64,000 bases of DNA from Billgrantia zhangzhouensis (GCF_021404465.1 NZ_JABFTT010000007.1:62001-126000), one strand, 5' to 3'. Shown: positions 43,134-55,108, numbered from the stretch's first letter. Notes: generated by a model not told the origin, from the sequence alone. Made by a program: numbers and translations.

Positions 43134-44813
43134 ATGAATCATGTCCCCATCGACCAGACCGGTGCCTGGCAACGGCTGAAAGAACATGCCGAGGAGGTGC
43201 GCCCTACCCACCTGCGCGAACTGTTCGCCGATCAGGCGCGCGGCCGCGCCTTCACGCGGCGGGCAGCGGGGCTGACCCTCGACCTGTCGAAGCAGCGCTG
43301 GAATGACACCACGCTCGAGCGACTGCTCGACCTGGCTCGCGAGGCCGAGGTGTCGCAGCGAATCCAGGCGCTGCTGCGTGGCGAGCACGTCAACGTCAGC
43401 GAGGATCGACCGGCGCTGCACACGGCGCTGCGCCTGCCCGCAGACGCCTCGCTGGTCGTCGATGGCGAGGATGTGGTGCCCGGTGTACATGCCACCCTGG
43501 ACCGCATGGCCACCATGGTCGAGCGATTCCACTCCCGGCAGTGGCGCGGTGCCACAGGAAGGCCGATTCATGACGTGGTCAATCTGGGCGTGGGGGGCTC
43601 CGACCTCGGCCCGCTGATGGTGACCCATGCGCTGGCCGACTTTCGGCCCACCGATGCGCACCACGTCGAGGTGCACTTCGCCTCGACCATGGATGGCTCC
43701 CAGCTTGCCGACTATCTCAAGCGTTTCAATCCCGAGACCACGCTGTTCGTGATCTCATCGAAGTCCTTCACCACCATCGACACCCTGTCCAACGCGCGTA
43801 CCGCCCGCGACTGGCTGATGGCGCGCCTGGTCGAGGACGGCATCCAGGGTGTCGACGAAGAAATGGTGATGCGCCAGCACTTCATCGGAGTTTCGGCCAA
43901 GCCCGACAAGATGAGCGAGTGGGGCATCGCCGAGACCAACCAACTGTTGTTCTGGGAGTGGGTCGGTGGTCGCTATTCGCTATGGGGAGCCATTGGCCTG
44001 CCCATAGCGCTGGTGATCGGCATGGCCAACTTTCGCGAACTGCTGGCCGGCGCCCACGCCATGGACGAGCACTTCGCCCAGGCGCCCCTAGCCGACAACT
44101 TGCCGGTGCTGCTGGCTCTGGCGGGTATCTGGAACGTCAATTTTCTCGACATCCGCGCCCACTCGATCCTGCCCTACGACGGCCGCCTGGAACATTTCGC
44201 CGCCTACCTCGAGCAGCTCGAGATGGAGTCCAACGGCAAGTCGGCGACCCATGACGGCCGCCAGGTAAATTATGCCACCTGTCCGGTGCTATGGGGCCAG
44301 CTCGGTCCCAACGCCCAGCACGCCTTCTATCAGCTGCTGCATCAGGGCACCCAACCGGTGGTTTGCGACTTCATTGCCCCGCTCAAGCGCTACGACGATG
44401 TCGAGGACGCGGCGACCCGCGATCACCTCATGGCCCAACACCGCCTGACCTTGGCCAACTGTTTTGCCCAGTCGCGTCTGCTGATGCTGGGTGACGATGC
44501 CATCGATGAGCAGGGCGAGCGTCCCGGGCACAAGCGCTATCGCGGTAATCAGCCCTCCACTACGCTGCTGCTTGACCGTCTGACACCGGCTACCTTGGGG
44601 GCGCTGATCGCACTCTATGAGCATAAGGTGTTCATCCAGGCCACTATCTGGGGGATCAACTCCTTCGACCAGTGGGGCGTCGAGCTGGGCAAGCAGATCG
44701 CCGGCGAAACCGAGTGTATCCTGGCCGAGCGGCAGGGGCACGAGAAAATGGATGCCTCCACCCGGGCGCTGGTCGAGGCGGTATGGAGTGCTGAACGGGA
44801 GAACGAACGTTGA
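43134..44813 (+). CDS. pgi: Glucose-6-phosphate isomerase
   Basis: A 559-residue glycolytic/gluconeogenic enzyme interconverting glucose 6-phosphate and fructose 6-phosphate. Signatures are VNLGVGGSDLGPLMVTHALA, FVISSKSFTTIDTLSNARTA, the catalytic Glu region WEWVGGRYSLWGAIGLPIAL and the C-terminal Lys in WGINSFDQWGVELGKQIAGE. AAGGAGG sits 6 bases before the ATG at 43134, which settles the start over a longer upstream frame. It is monocistronic or shares a transcript with yqiA 56 bases later. Confidence 0.96.
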   Translation: MNHVPIDQTGAWQRLKEHAEEVRPTHLRELFADQARGRAFTRRAAGLTLDLSKQRWNDTTLERLLDLAREAEVSQRIQALLRGEHVNVSEDRPALHTALRLPADASLVVDGEDVVPGVHATLDRMATMVERFHSRQWRGATGRPIHDVVNLGVGGSDLGPLMVTHALADFRPTDAHHVEVHFASTMDGSQLADYLKRFNPETTLFVISSKSFTTIDTLSNARTARDWLMARLVEDGIQGVDEEMVMRQHFIGVSAKPDKMSEWGIAETNQLLFWEWVGGRYSLWGAIGLPIALVIGMANFRELLAGAHAMDEHFAQAPLADNLPVLLALAGIWNVNFLDIRAHSILPYDGRLEHFAAYLEQLEMESNGKSATHDGRQVNYATCPVLWGQLGPNAQHAFYQLLHQGTQPVVCDFIAPLKRYDDVEDAATRDHLMAQHRLTLANCFAQSRLLMLGDDAIDEQGERPGHKRYRGNQPSTTLLLDRLTPATLGALIALYEHKVFIQATIWGINSFDQWGVELGKQIAGETECILAERQGHEKMDASTRALVEAVWSAERENER

Positions 44814-44869
44814 AGCAAGCGAGTAGCGAACGATAGGGAAGGGCTGGCAATGTATACAGTTCGTTCGGT

Positions 44870-47462
<2,593 letters not shown>

Positions 47463-47469
47463 TCCCCTT

Positions 47470-49722
47470 ATGACCATGGATATCCAGGTGGCGGAGGGCG
47501 ACGTAGAGCGCCTCTCGCTGCGCGAATACACCGAGAAGGCGTACCTCGACTACTCGATGTACGTCATCCTCGACCGGGCGCTGCCCCACATCGGCGATGG
47601 CATGAAGCCGGTGCAGCGGCGTATCGTCTACGCCATGCGCGAGCTGGCGCTGAACGCCAGCGCCAAATACAAGAAATCGGCGCGCACCGTCGGCGACGTG
47701 CTGGGCAAGTTCCATCCTCACGGCGACAGTGCCTGCTATGAGGCGATGGTGCTGATGGCCCAGCCGTTCAGCTACCGTTACCCGCTGGTGGACGGCCAGG
47801 GCAACTGGGGTAGCCCCGACGATCCCAAGTCGTTCGCGGCGATGCGCTACACCGAGTCGCGGCTCTCCAAGTTCGCCGAAGTGCTGCTCGCCGAGCTGGG
47901 CCAGGGCACCGTCGACTGGACCCCCAACTTCGACGGCACCATGAACGAGCCGGTGGTGCTGCCGGCGCGCCTGCCCCACGTGCTGCTCAACGGCGGCACC
48001 GGCATCGCCGTGGGCATGGCCACCGACATTCCGCCGCACAACGTGAACGAAGTGGTCGAGGCTACCTGCCACCTGCTGCGCCATCCCGAGGCCACCACCG
48101 CCGACCTGATGCAGCACCTGCCGGCGCCGGACTTCCCCACCGCGGCAGAGATCATCACTTCCCGCGACGACCTGCACAAGCTCTACGAGAGCGGTCGCGG
48201 CTCGGTGAAGTTGCGTGCGCGCTACACCATGGAGGAGGGCAAGGTGGTAGTTACCGCGCTGCCCTACCAGGTCAGTGGCTCCAAGGTACTCGAGCAGATC
48301 GCCGCCCAGATGCAGGCCAAGAAACTACCCATGGTGGACGACCTGCGCGACGAGTCGACCCACGAGGAGCCGACCCGGCTGGTGATCGAGCCGCGCTCCA
48401 ACCGTGTCGACATCGAGGCGATGATGGCGCACCTGTTCGCCACCACCGATCTCGAGAAGAACATTCGCGTCAATCTCAACGTGATCGGCCTCGACGGCCG
48501 GCCGCGGGTGATGCCGCTGCCCGACATGCTCGGCGAATGGCTCGCCTTCCGGCGCAAGACCGTGCGTCGGCGCCTGGAGCATCGTCTGGGCAAGGTCGAG
48601 GACCGCCTGCATATCCTCGAAGGCCTGCTGGTCGCCTACCTCAACATCGACGAGGTGATCCGCATCATCCGCGAGGAGGACGAGCCCAAGAGCGCGCTGA
48701 TGGCCGCCTTTGGCCTCTCCGACCGTCAGGCCGAGGCAATCCTCGAGCTGCGTCTGCGTCACCTGGCCAAGCTCGAGGAGATGAAGATCCGTGGGGAGCA
48801 GGATGCGCTCGAAGCCGAGCGCAAGCGCCTCAAGGAACTGCTCGGCAGCGAGGCCAAGCTCACTGACCTGATCGAGGAAGAGCTGCGTGAGGCAGCCCGC
48901 GAGCATGGCGACGAGCGTCGTTCGCCCATCGTCGAGCGCGAGGAAGCCAAGGCGCTCTCCGAGGTCGAGCTGATGGGCGCCGATCCCATCACCGTGGTGC
49001 TCTCCGAGAAGGGCTGGATTCGTGCTGCCAAGGGCCACGACATCGACCCGGAAGGGCTCTCCTACAAGTCGGGCGACCGCTTCGCCCTGGCCGCCCGCGG
49101 CAAGACCAACCAGCCGCTGGTGTTGCTCGACGATACCGGACGCGCCTACACCCTGGCCGCCCATAACCTGCCCAGCGCCCGTAGCCAGGGCGAGCCGGTC
49201 ACCGGGCGGGTCAACGTGGTTGCCGGCGCCCATATGGCCGGACTGATGCTCGCGCCGCCCGAGAGTCGCTTCCTGCTGGCCAGCGACGGCGGCTACGGCT
49301 TCGTGGCCAAGCTCGAGGAGCTGATCGGCAAGAACAAGTCGGGCAAGGCGGTGCTCTCGGTACCCAAGGGCTGCCGGGTCATGGCGCCGGTACGCGTGCC
49401 CGAGGGCGAGGACATCTGGGTGGCGGCGGTCTCCAACGAGGGGCGGCTGCTGCTGTTCCCGTTGGAGCAACTGCCCGAGCTGGCCAAGGGCAAGGGCAAC
49501 AAGATGATCGACATTCCCGGAGCCCGTGCCGCGCGGCGTGAGGAGCTGATGCGCGACATCGCGCTGCTGTCCGCAGGGGCGGGGCTGATCGTGCATGCCG
49601 GCAAGCGCCACCTGACCCTCAAGGACGCCGATCTGGACTATTATCGCGGCGAACGCGGTCGACGCGGCAGCAAGCTGCCCCGCGGCTTGCAGAAGGTGGA
49701 TCGCCTGGAGAGTGGGGAATGA
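47470..49722 (+). CDS. parC: DNA topoisomerase IV subunit A
   Basis: A 750-residue DNA-cleaving subunit of topoisomerase IV. The catalytic tyrosine is Tyr128 ([11 protein letters not shown]). The quinolone-resistance region reads [13 protein letters not shown] with Ser87 and Glu91, equivalent to E. coli Ser80 and Glu84, so it has the drug-sensitive residues. The C-terminal beta-pinwheel begins near residue 490. The stop overlaps the serB ATG by four bases. Confidence 0.97.
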   Translation: MTMDIQVAEGDVERLSLREYTEKAYLDYSMYVILDRALPHIGDGMKPVQRRIVYAMRELALNASAKYKKSARTVGDVLGKFHPHGDSACYEAMVLMAQPFSYRYPLVDGQGNWGSPDDPKSFAAMRYTESRLSKFAEVLLAELGQGTVDWTPNFDGTMNEPVVLPARLPHVLLNGGTGIAVGMATDIPPHNVNEVVEATCHLLRHPEATTADLMQHLPAPDFPTAAEIITSRDDLHKLYESGRGSVKLRARYTMEEGKVVVTALPYQVSGSKVLEQIAAQMQAKKLPMVDDLRDESTHEEPTRLVIEPRSNRVDIEAMMAHLFATTDLEKNIRVNLNVIGLDGRPRVMPLPDMLGEWLAFRRKTVRRRLEHRLGKVEDRLHILEGLLVAYLNIDEVIRIIREEDEPKSALMAAFGLSDRQAEAILELRLRHLAKLEEMKIRGEQDALEAERKRLKELLGSEAKLTDLIEEELREAAREHGDERRSPIVEREEAKALSEVELMGADPITVVLSEKGWIRAAKGHDIDPEGLSYKSGDRFALAARGKTNQPLVLLDDTGRAYTLAAHNLPSARSQGEPVTGRVNVVAGAHMAGLMLAPPESRFLLASDGGYGFVAKLEELIGKNKSGKAVLSVPKGCRVMAPVRVPEGEDIWVAAVSNEGRLLLFPLEQLPELAKGKGNKMIDIPGARAARREELMRDIALLSAGAGLIVHAGKRHLTLKDADLDYYRGERGRRGSKLPRGLQKVDRLESGE

Positions 49723-50939
49723 CACGACGACTGCTGATTCGCGCCACCGGCGCGGCACGACCCGGCCAGTTGGCCGGCCTGGGCCAGGCCCTGGCGCGCA
49801 GCGGCGCACGGCTGCTCGACATCAACCAGAGCGTGACCTTCGGCATGGTCTCGCTGGAAGCGCTGGTCGGGCTCGAGCGCGACAGCGACCTGGAGAGCGC
49901 GCTCAACGAGGCGGGCGACAGCCTGGGACTCGACGTGCAGGCGATCCAGGTCAGCGCCGAAGACTACCAGCGCTGGAGCGTGCAGGCCAGCGAGCCGCGG
50001 CTGATCCTGACTCTGCTGGCACCGCACCTGCCCGCCGGCATCCTGGCCGAGGTGGGGGCGCTCACCGCCGAGCATGGCCTCACCGTGGAGCTGATCCACC
50101 GCCTCTCCGGTCGCGAGGCGCTGGACGGCGGCGTCCCTCCCTTCGGCGCCTGTGTAGAGTGCTGGCTGCGCGGCGAGGAGGTCGATCTCGATATCCTGCG
50201 CGAAAAGGCCCTGGCCTTGGGGGCCATGCACGGGGTCGACATTGCCATTCAGGAGGACTCGATCTGGCGTCGCCATCGCCGTCTGGTCTGCTTCGACATG
50301 GACTCGACCCTGATCCAGGCCGAGGTGATCGACGAATTGGCTCGTCGCCACGGTGTCTATGAGGACGTTGCTGCGGTCACCGAACGGGCCATGCGCGGCG
50401 AGCTCGATTTCCAGCAGAGCTTCCGCGAGCGCATGGCCAAGCTCAAGGGGCTCGACGAATCGGTGCTGGCCGAAATCGCCGAGGAGCTGCCGCTGATGGA
50501 TGGCGTCGAGCGGCTGATGAAGCACTTGAAGCGCCTGGGCTACCGTACTGCGATTCTCTCCGGCGGCTTCACCTACTTCGCCCGCCACCTGCAGGAGAAG
50601 CTCGGCTTCGATGAGATCCACGCCAATGAACTCGTGATCGAGAACGGCAAGGTTACCGGCGAAGTGCGCGAGCCGATCCTCGACGCCAGCCGCAAGGCCG
50701 AACTGCTGCACGAGATCGCCGCGCGCGAAGGGCTTGCCATGGAGCAGACCATCGCCGTGGGCGACGGCGCCAACGATCTCAAGATGCTCGCTACTGCCGG
50801 GCTTGGCATCGCCTTTCGTGCCAAGCCCCTGGTACGCAGCCAGGCGCGCCAGTCGATCTCGACCCTGGGCATCGATGCCGTGCTCTACCTGATGGGCTAC
50901 CGTCAAGGGGATCTGGAGGACGACAGTCGGGCGGGTTGA
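49719..50939 (+). CDS. serB: Phosphoserine phosphatase SerB
   Basis: A 406-residue HAD phosphatase for the last step of serine synthesis. The first 175 residues hold two ACT-like domains ([40 protein letters not shown]) that probably bind serine. The HAD core has nucleophile Asp193 in [18 protein letters not shown], then [16 protein letters not shown] and [20 protein letters not shown]. It overlaps parC by four bases, an arrangement also seen in pseudomonads. Confidence 0.95.
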   Translation: MTRRLLIRATGAARPGQLAGLGQALARSGARLLDINQSVTFGMVSLEALVGLERDSDLESALNEAGDSLGLDVQAIQVSAEDYQRWSVQASEPRLILTLLAPHLPAGILAEVGALTAEHGLTVELIHRLSGREALDGGVPPFGACVECWLRGEEVDLDILREKALALGAMHGVDIAIQEDSIWRRHRRLVCFDMDSTLIQAEVIDELARRHGVYEDVAAVTERAMRGELDFQQSFRERMAKLKGLDESVLAEIAEELPLMDGVERLMKHLKRLGYRTAILSGGFTYFARHLQEKLGFDEIHANELVIENGKVTGEVREPILDASRKAELLHEIAAREGLAMEQTIAVGDGANDLKMLATAGLGIAFRAKPLVRSQARQSISTLGIDAVLYLMGYRQGDLEDDSRAG

Positions 50940-51032
50940 TCGGCGGCGCTGGTGAAGCGGTGGGAAGTGGCGTACCTTCGAAGATGACTTGAAGAGCCTG
51001 TCTCGAAGGATTTGATCACATCGGAGAACGCC

Positions 51033-51290
51033 ATGGCCCAAGCGCATTTCACCGCCGAGCTGCTGGACGAGCTGAACCTGCTCTGCCTGTACAACCTCGA
51101 CACCAGCCAGGAGGGCATCAAGGTGCACTCCAATGCCGCGTCGGAAGCGGTCGCTGCCGCCTCGCGGCTGCATGCCAAGGGCCTGGTGACCCAGGCCGAC
51201 GGCGGCTACCTGACGCCACGCGGGCGCGAGGCCGCCCACTACGCCCAGGAACTCGCCGGGTTGCTGGACCCCGCGGAGTTGACGACATGA
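51033..51290 (+). CDS. Small conserved protein, TIGR02647 family
   Basis: An 85-residue protein: FTAELLDELNLLCLYNLDTS, QEGIKVHSNAASEAVAAASR, LHAKGLVTQADGGYLTPRGR. This matches a small family of proteobacterial proteins with a winged-helix-like layout (the LTPxGREAA ending resembles a wing), suggesting DNA binding. GGAG precedes the ATG at 51033 by 6 bases. It stands alone and is closed by a strong terminator. Confidence 0.7.
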   Translation: MAQAHFTAELLDELNLLCLYNLDTSQEGIKVHSNAASEAVAAASRLHAKGLVTQADGGYLTPRGREAAHYAQELAGLLDPAELTT

Positions 51291-51333
51291 GTTCGTTGCC
51301 CACCTGAGGCTGCTGGCCAACTGAAACGATATG

Positions 51334-51370
51334 ACGGCGCCCGCCTCCGAGAGGCGGGCGCCGTGCTTTT
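51334..51370 (+). terminator. Strong intrinsic terminator
   Basis: ACGGCGCCCGCCTC (51334-51347), loop CGA, GAGGCGGGCGCCGT (51351-51364), then GCTTTT. The 14-bp perfect stem plus T-run is the clearest terminator in the window. It ends the TIGR02647 gene and may also stop the convergent SDR transcript. Confidence 0.85.
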
Positions 51371-51400
51371 CCAGTGAGCTGTCAGGGATTGGCTACTGCG

Positions 51401-52255
51401 TCAGGTATTGAGTACCACGCCACCATTGAGATGCAGCGTCTGGCCACTCATGTAGGAAGACTCCTCGCAGGCCAGGTAGACGTAGGCTGGCCCCATCTCG
51501 GCAGGCTGCCCGGCGCGATTCATCGGCACTTGACCGCCGAAGGAGGCGACCTTCTCGGCGTCGAAGCTGGCCGGGATCAGCGGCGTCCACACCGGCCCCG
51601 GGGCCACTGAATTGACGCGAATGCCCTTCTCGGCCAGCGGTACCGCCAGCGAGCGTACCAGGCCCTGGATCGCGCCCTTGGTGGCGGTATAGTCGATCAG
51701 CGTCGGATTACCCTTGAAGGCATTGATCGACGAGGTGCAGATGATGCTGTCGCCCTCGTGCATGTGGGGCAGGGCTGCCTTGGTCAGATAGAAATGGCTG
51801 AAGACATTGGTCTGGAAAGTGCGCTGCAACTGCTCGGGTGGAATGTCGGTGATGTCGTCCCAGTCATACTGCTCGGCGGCGTTGTGCACCACGATGTTGA
51901 GCTTGCCGAACTCCTTGAGTGTCCTGTCGACGATCTCGTCGCAGAACGACGGCTCGCCCACGTCGCCCTTGAGTACCAGGCAGCGCCGCCCCTCGGCCTC
52001 GACGAGACGCTGGGTGTCGCGGGCATCGGTGTCCTCTTCCAGATGCACGATGACGCAGTCGGCGCCCTCGCGGGCGTAGTGCACTGCCACGGCACGGCCG
52101 ATGCCGCTGTCGCCGCCGGTGATGATCGCTACCTTGTCCGTGAGCTTGTCGGCGCCGCGGTAGCTCTGGCGAATGTACTCCGGCTGCGGGTCCATCTTGT
52201 ACTCGGCGCCGGGCTGGTGGGATTGTTCCTGTGGAGGCTGCTTCTCTTCGCTCAT
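51401..52255 (-). CDS. SDR family oxidoreductase (YghA-like)
   Basis: A 284-residue SDR with the extended N-terminus typical of YghA and plant/bacterial stress-induced SDRs (MSEEKQPPQEQ to PQPEYIRQSYRGADKLTDKV). The cofactor loop TGGDSGIGRAVAVHYAREGA, catalytic YTATK and closing HLNGGVVL are present. Substrate unknown; homologues are often induced by osmotic or general stress, which suits a halophile but is inference. AAGGAGT lies 7 bases before the ATG. Confidence 0.88.
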   Translation of the reverse strand: MSEEKQPPQEQSHQPGAEYKMDPQPEYIRQSYRGADKLTDKVAIITGGDSGIGRAVAVHYAREGADCVIVHLEEDTDARDTQRLVEAEGRRCLVLKGDVGEPSFCDEIVDRTLKEFGKLNIVVHNAAEQYDWDDITDIPPEQLQRTFQTNVFSHFYLTKAALPHMHEGDSIICTSSINAFKGNPTLIDYTATKGAIQGLVRSLAVPLAEKGIRVNSVAPGPVWTPLIPASFDAEKVASFGGQVPMNRAGQPAEMGPAYVYLACEESSYMSGQTLHLNGGVVLNT

Positions 52256-52498
52256 GTGCCGGACTCCTTTTCCTTTGCACGTGATGCATTGAAGGTAGGC
52301 AGGCCGCGACCGACTGGACAAGGCAGGGAGCGTGAATAAAGGTTTCGCTGTCGTAACGTCTGGTGTTGGCGTTTCCCGCGATAGGGGACGTCCCATCGCT
52401 TCTTGCTCGTGCTAACATCACGCCGCCGTCCGCAGGTGGAACATACGGCTGCCGTCAGCGGCTTGGGTTATAGTCACAGCGTGCTTTCGAGAATGTCC

Positions 52499-53332
52499 AT
52501 GAGCCCTTCCTTTGGTACCTGGCGCGACCGCTTCGAGCGGCTGCGTGCCAACAAGATCTTCGAACTCACGGTGATCGCCATCATCGTGCTCTCGGCGCTG
52601 CTGATCGGTGCCAAGACCTACGAGGAAGAAGTCAGCCCCTTTCAGGAGTGGCTGCTGCTGCTCGACGTGGGCGTGACGGTTTTCTTCCTGGTGGAGATCC
52701 TGATCCGCATGGCGGCGGAGAAGCGCCTGCTCGACTTCTTCAAGAAGGGCTGGAACGTCTTCGACTTCCTGATCGTTACCGCCAGCCTGATCCCCATGGA
52801 AGACTCGGAAATGGTGCTGTTGGCGCGGCTGCTGCGCATCTTCCGCGTGCTGCGCCTGGTGTCGATGATCCCCGAGCTGCGCATGCTGATCGCGGCACTG
52901 TTCAAGTCGATCCCGCGGATGGGATACGTGGCGCTGCTGATGTTCATCATCTTCTACATCTACGCGGCGATCGGCAGCTTCCTGTTCAGTGACGTCGACG
53001 AGCGGCTGTGGGGCAACATCTCGCTGGCCATGCTGACGCTGTTCCAGGTCGCCACCTTCGAGAGCTGGGCCACGGCAGTGCTCTACCCCACCATGGAGCA
53101 CTATCCCTACGCCTGGATCTTCTTTCTCACCTTCATTTTTCTCAACGCCTTCATCTTCCTCAACATGATGATCGGCATCGTGCTCGACGTGATGCAGAAG
53201 GAGAGCATCCAGGCCCAGTTGGAGAGTGGCGAGGGGGAGGCTGCCGAGCTGCACGGCCTGCGCGATGACGTGCGTCAGCTGCGCGACCAGCTGTCACGCA
53301 TGGAGGCGATGCTGGAGCGGCGAGAACGGTAG
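52499..53332 (+). CDS. Voltage-gated sodium channel, NaChBac family
   Basis: A 277-residue single-repeat six-helix channel that forms a tetramer in the inner membrane. Voltage-sensor helix S4 carries regularly spaced arginines (LLARLLRIFRVLRLVSMIPE, 107-126). The pore loop LFQVATFESWATAVLYP (181-197) contains FESW, where NaChBac has LESW; the Glu is the Na+ selectivity ring. S6 (FLNAFIFLNMMIGIVLDVMQ) is followed by an acidic C-terminal coiled coil (about 235-275) that assembles the tetramer. The start is 52499 or 52493. Such channels affect Na+ homeostasis and motility in alkaliphiles and halophiles. Confidence 0.9.
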   Translation: MSPSFGTWRDRFERLRANKIFELTVIAIIVLSALLIGAKTYEEEVSPFQEWLLLLDVGVTVFFLVEILIRMAAEKRLLDFFKKGWNVFDFLIVTASLIPMEDSEMVLLARLLRIFRVLRLVSMIPELRMLIAALFKSIPRMGYVALLMFIIFYIYAAIGSFLFSDVDERLWGNISLAMLTLFQVATFESWATAVLYPTMEHYPYAWIFFLTFIFLNAFIFLNMMIGIVLDVMQKESIQAQLESGEGEAAELHGLRDDVRQLRDQLSRMEAMLERRER

Positions 53333-53402
53333 GGTGTTTCCGCTATGCTCATAGTGTCCGGGCTCGATGAGCGAGCCGCATGGCACGAAGGAGAGGAAAC
53401 GG

Positions 53403-54446
53403 ATGGCCGACTTGCCCGCTGCCTGTGCTAGGCATTTTCTACCACCCTACCTGCTAGAGCGCATCGCCAGCAGTGGCTCTTCCCGCCTGAGCGAATGCGC
53501 TCGGCATACCCTGCTGGTCGACGGTCGGTTTCGCGCCCGTGCGGGAGCCGTTGCCCTGCCGCAGGGTAGCGCCCGGCGCGGTGAGCCGGCTCGCTACGTG
53601 TATTCTGCCGAGCAGCGGCAGACCCTGCCGGGCACGCTGGTGAGGCGCGAAGGGGAGGGCGACAGCGGCGACCTGGCCGTCGACGAGGCCTATCGAGGCC
53701 TGGGAGCAACCTATCGGCTGTTCTGGGAGGCCTACGAGCGCCACTCCATCGACGATGACGGCATGGCGCTGCTGGCCACGGTGCACTATGGCCAGGATTA
53801 CGAGAACGCCTTCTGGGACGGTCGCCAGATGGTGTTCGGCGATGGTGACGGCGAACTCTTCAATCGCTTCACCGTCGCGCTGGATATCGTTGCCCATGAA
53901 TTGAGCCATGGGGTCATCCAGCACGAAGCCGCGCTGACCTACGCGGGGCAATCGGGGGCGCTGAACGAGTCGCTGTGCGACGTGTTCGGCAGCCTGGTCA
54001 AGCAGCGTGAGCTGGGACAGAGCGCCGACGAGGCGGACTGGCTGATCGGCGAGGGGCTGTTCACCGACCGGATCGCCGGCAGTGCCCTGCGCTCCATGGC
54101 GAAGCCGGGGAGCGCCTACGACGACCCGCTGCTGGGGCGCGACCCACAGCCCGGCCACATGGACGCTTTCGTGGTCACCGACGCGGACCATGGCGGGGTG
54201 CACATCAATTCGGGCATTCCCAATCGGGCCTTTCATCTTGTGGCCATGGCACTGGGGGGCCATGCCTGGGAGCGGGCCGGCCGGATCTGGTACGACACGC
54301 TGATCGACACCCGGCTCCGTCAGGACAGTGACTTCGTCACCTTTGCCAGCCTGACGTTGGACAACGCCGAGCGGCGCTTCGGGGCGGCGAGCACGGAAGC
54401 CGAGGCGGTGCGCGAAGGTTGGCGAGACGTGGGGGTGCTGCCATGA
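53403..54446 (+). CDS. Thermolysin-family (M4) metalloprotease, protealysin-like
   Basis: A 347-residue zinc protease with the short protealysin propeptide: HFLPPYLLERIAS at 11-23 is its conserved PPYxL motif. The peptidase M4 N-domain has YRGLGATYRLFWEAYERHSI and VHYGQDYENAFWDGRQMVFG; zinc ligands are His165 and His169 (AHELSHGVIQHEA) plus Glu189 (ALNESLCDVFG), and DHGGVHINSGIPN carries the transition-state His. No Sec signal is present, as is usual for protealysins, some of which act inside cells. GGAGAGGAAACGG precedes the ATG. Its stop overlaps the inhibitor gene. Confidence 0.93.
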   Translation: MADLPAACARHFLPPYLLERIASSGSSRLSECARHTLLVDGRFRARAGAVALPQGSARRGEPARYVYSAEQRQTLPGTLVRREGEGDSGDLAVDEAYRGLGATYRLFWEAYERHSIDDDGMALLATVHYGQDYENAFWDGRQMVFGDGDGELFNRFTVALDIVAHELSHGVIQHEAALTYAGQSGALNESLCDVFGSLVKQRELGQSADEADWLIGEGLFTDRIAGSALRSMAKPGSAYDDPLLGRDPQPGHMDAFVVTDADHGGVHINSGIPNRAFHLVAMALGGHAWERAGRIWYDTLIDTRLRQDSDFVTFASLTLDNAERRFGAASTEAEAVREGWRDVGVLP

Positions 54447-54784
54447 GCCAGCCGCCTCACCTGACTCGGGACAACGTGGTTCGGCTGCAACGTGAAGGGG
54501 GATTGGCTCACTTTCCCGGATTGGCGCGGCCACGCTGCATTGATTGTGCCCGCTGCAGCGAGGCACAGCGTGACGAGCTGTGGCGCTTGTTATCCTATGC
54601 GGAAGCCAACGCTGGTCAGGGCGGAGCACCGGGTGCCGATCGGCGACGCTTCTGCCTGCGCGTGGAGGATGCCAGCGGTGCTTCGATATGGAACGTGACG
54701 GTGGCCGAGGAAGTGGTGCCTCCGGGGCTGCTGGAGTGGTGGCGACGGGCCGATATCCAAGCGGAAAACGGCAGTGGGCCTTGA
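54443..54784 (+). CDS. Emfourin-like inhibitor of protealysin
   Basis: A 113-residue protein encoded immediately after the M4 protease with a four-base ATGA overlap. The pattern VVRLQREGGLAHFPGLARPR, two nearby cysteines (CIDCARC), FCLRVEDASG and TVAEEVVPPGLLEWW matches emfourin (M4in), the tight-binding cytoplasmic inhibitor of protealysin-like proteases. The linked pair works as a protease plus its own safety lock. Family assignment is by remembered pattern and genomic context. Confidence 0.82.
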   Translation: MSQPPHLTRDNVVRLQREGGLAHFPGLARPRCIDCARCSEAQRDELWRLLSYAEANAGQGGAPGADRRRFCLRVEDASGASIWNVTVAEEVVPPGLLEWWRRADIQAENGSGP

Positions 54785-54816
54785 CAAGCGTCGGCCATGC
54801 TGATTTTCTAGAGGGC

Positions 54817-54873
54817 ATGAACACGACATTTTGCTACCTCAGCCTGAACCTACGACTACTAGCCGGCCTTTGA
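54817..54873 (+). CDS. leuL: leuA leader peptide
   Basis: An 18-codon frame, MNTTFCYLSLNLRLLAGL, upstream of leuA. Six of the 18 residues are leucine, three of them the rare CTA codon (residues 12, 14 and 15), clustered near the end as in classical amino-acid attenuators. GAGGGC lies directly before the ATG. A terminator hairpin with a T-run starts 8 bases after the stop. Leucine starvation would stall the ribosome at the CTA cluster and let transcription reach leuA. Confidence 0.8.
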   Translation: MNTTFCYLSLNLRLLAGL

Positions 54874-54880
54874 GCGTCGG

Positions 54881-54905
54881 GCGATGCGTCGCGCATCGCG
54901 TTTTT
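54881..54905 (+). terminator. Attenuator terminator of leuA
   Basis: GCGATGCG (54881-54888), loop TCG, CGCATCGC (54892-54899), then GTTTTT. This is a complete intrinsic terminator placed between the leucine-rich leader peptide and leuA. A competing antiterminator should pair part of 54840-54888 with the first arm; I cannot choose the pairing without folding. Confidence 0.8.
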
Positions 54906-55108
54906 GTCCAGGTCAGTCGAGGTACCGAAATGTCAACCAACCGAATTGCTTCCCGCTACGTACGCCGTTTCACCGTGACCGTCATCGGTCACGAAGATCG
55001 TTTCGTCCATTGCCATGACGCCCCGGTATGCTTCACGCAGCCGGGGCGTCGTCGTTTCTGAACGCCACCTGTCCGAACCAGAGCCGCCAGTCCAGGGAGA
55101 CCGCCACC
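54906..55108 (+). promoter_or_regulatory. leuA leader with further hairpins and a possible small ORF
   Basis: Downstream of the attenuator are two more inverted repeats: CGTGACCG/CGGTCACG (54974-54981 and 54986-54993) and GACGCCCCGG/CCGGGGCGTC (55017-55026 and 55041-55050). A 43-residue frame at 54930-55061 has GAGG 7 bases before its ATG, but its sequence (MSTNRIASRYVRRFTVTVIG...) has no family and is not leucine-rich. It may be a second translated leader element, or chance. The leuA ribosome site AGGGAG lies at the end. Confidence 0.4.

Noticed and set aside
48325-49809. Long antisense reading frame of 494 codons opposite parC
   Set aside because: It mirrors the GC-rich third positions of parC, has no recognisable domain and covers a fully conserved gene. 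The same applies to other long antisense frames, such as 1177-2499 and 30485-31885.
54781-54809. TTGACA with 17-base spacing to TTTTCT as the leuA promoter
   Set aside because: The -10 match is weak and lies only 8 bases before the leader ATG, so the leader transcript would start at the ATG with no ribosome site. The promoter is more likely inside the inhibitor gene.
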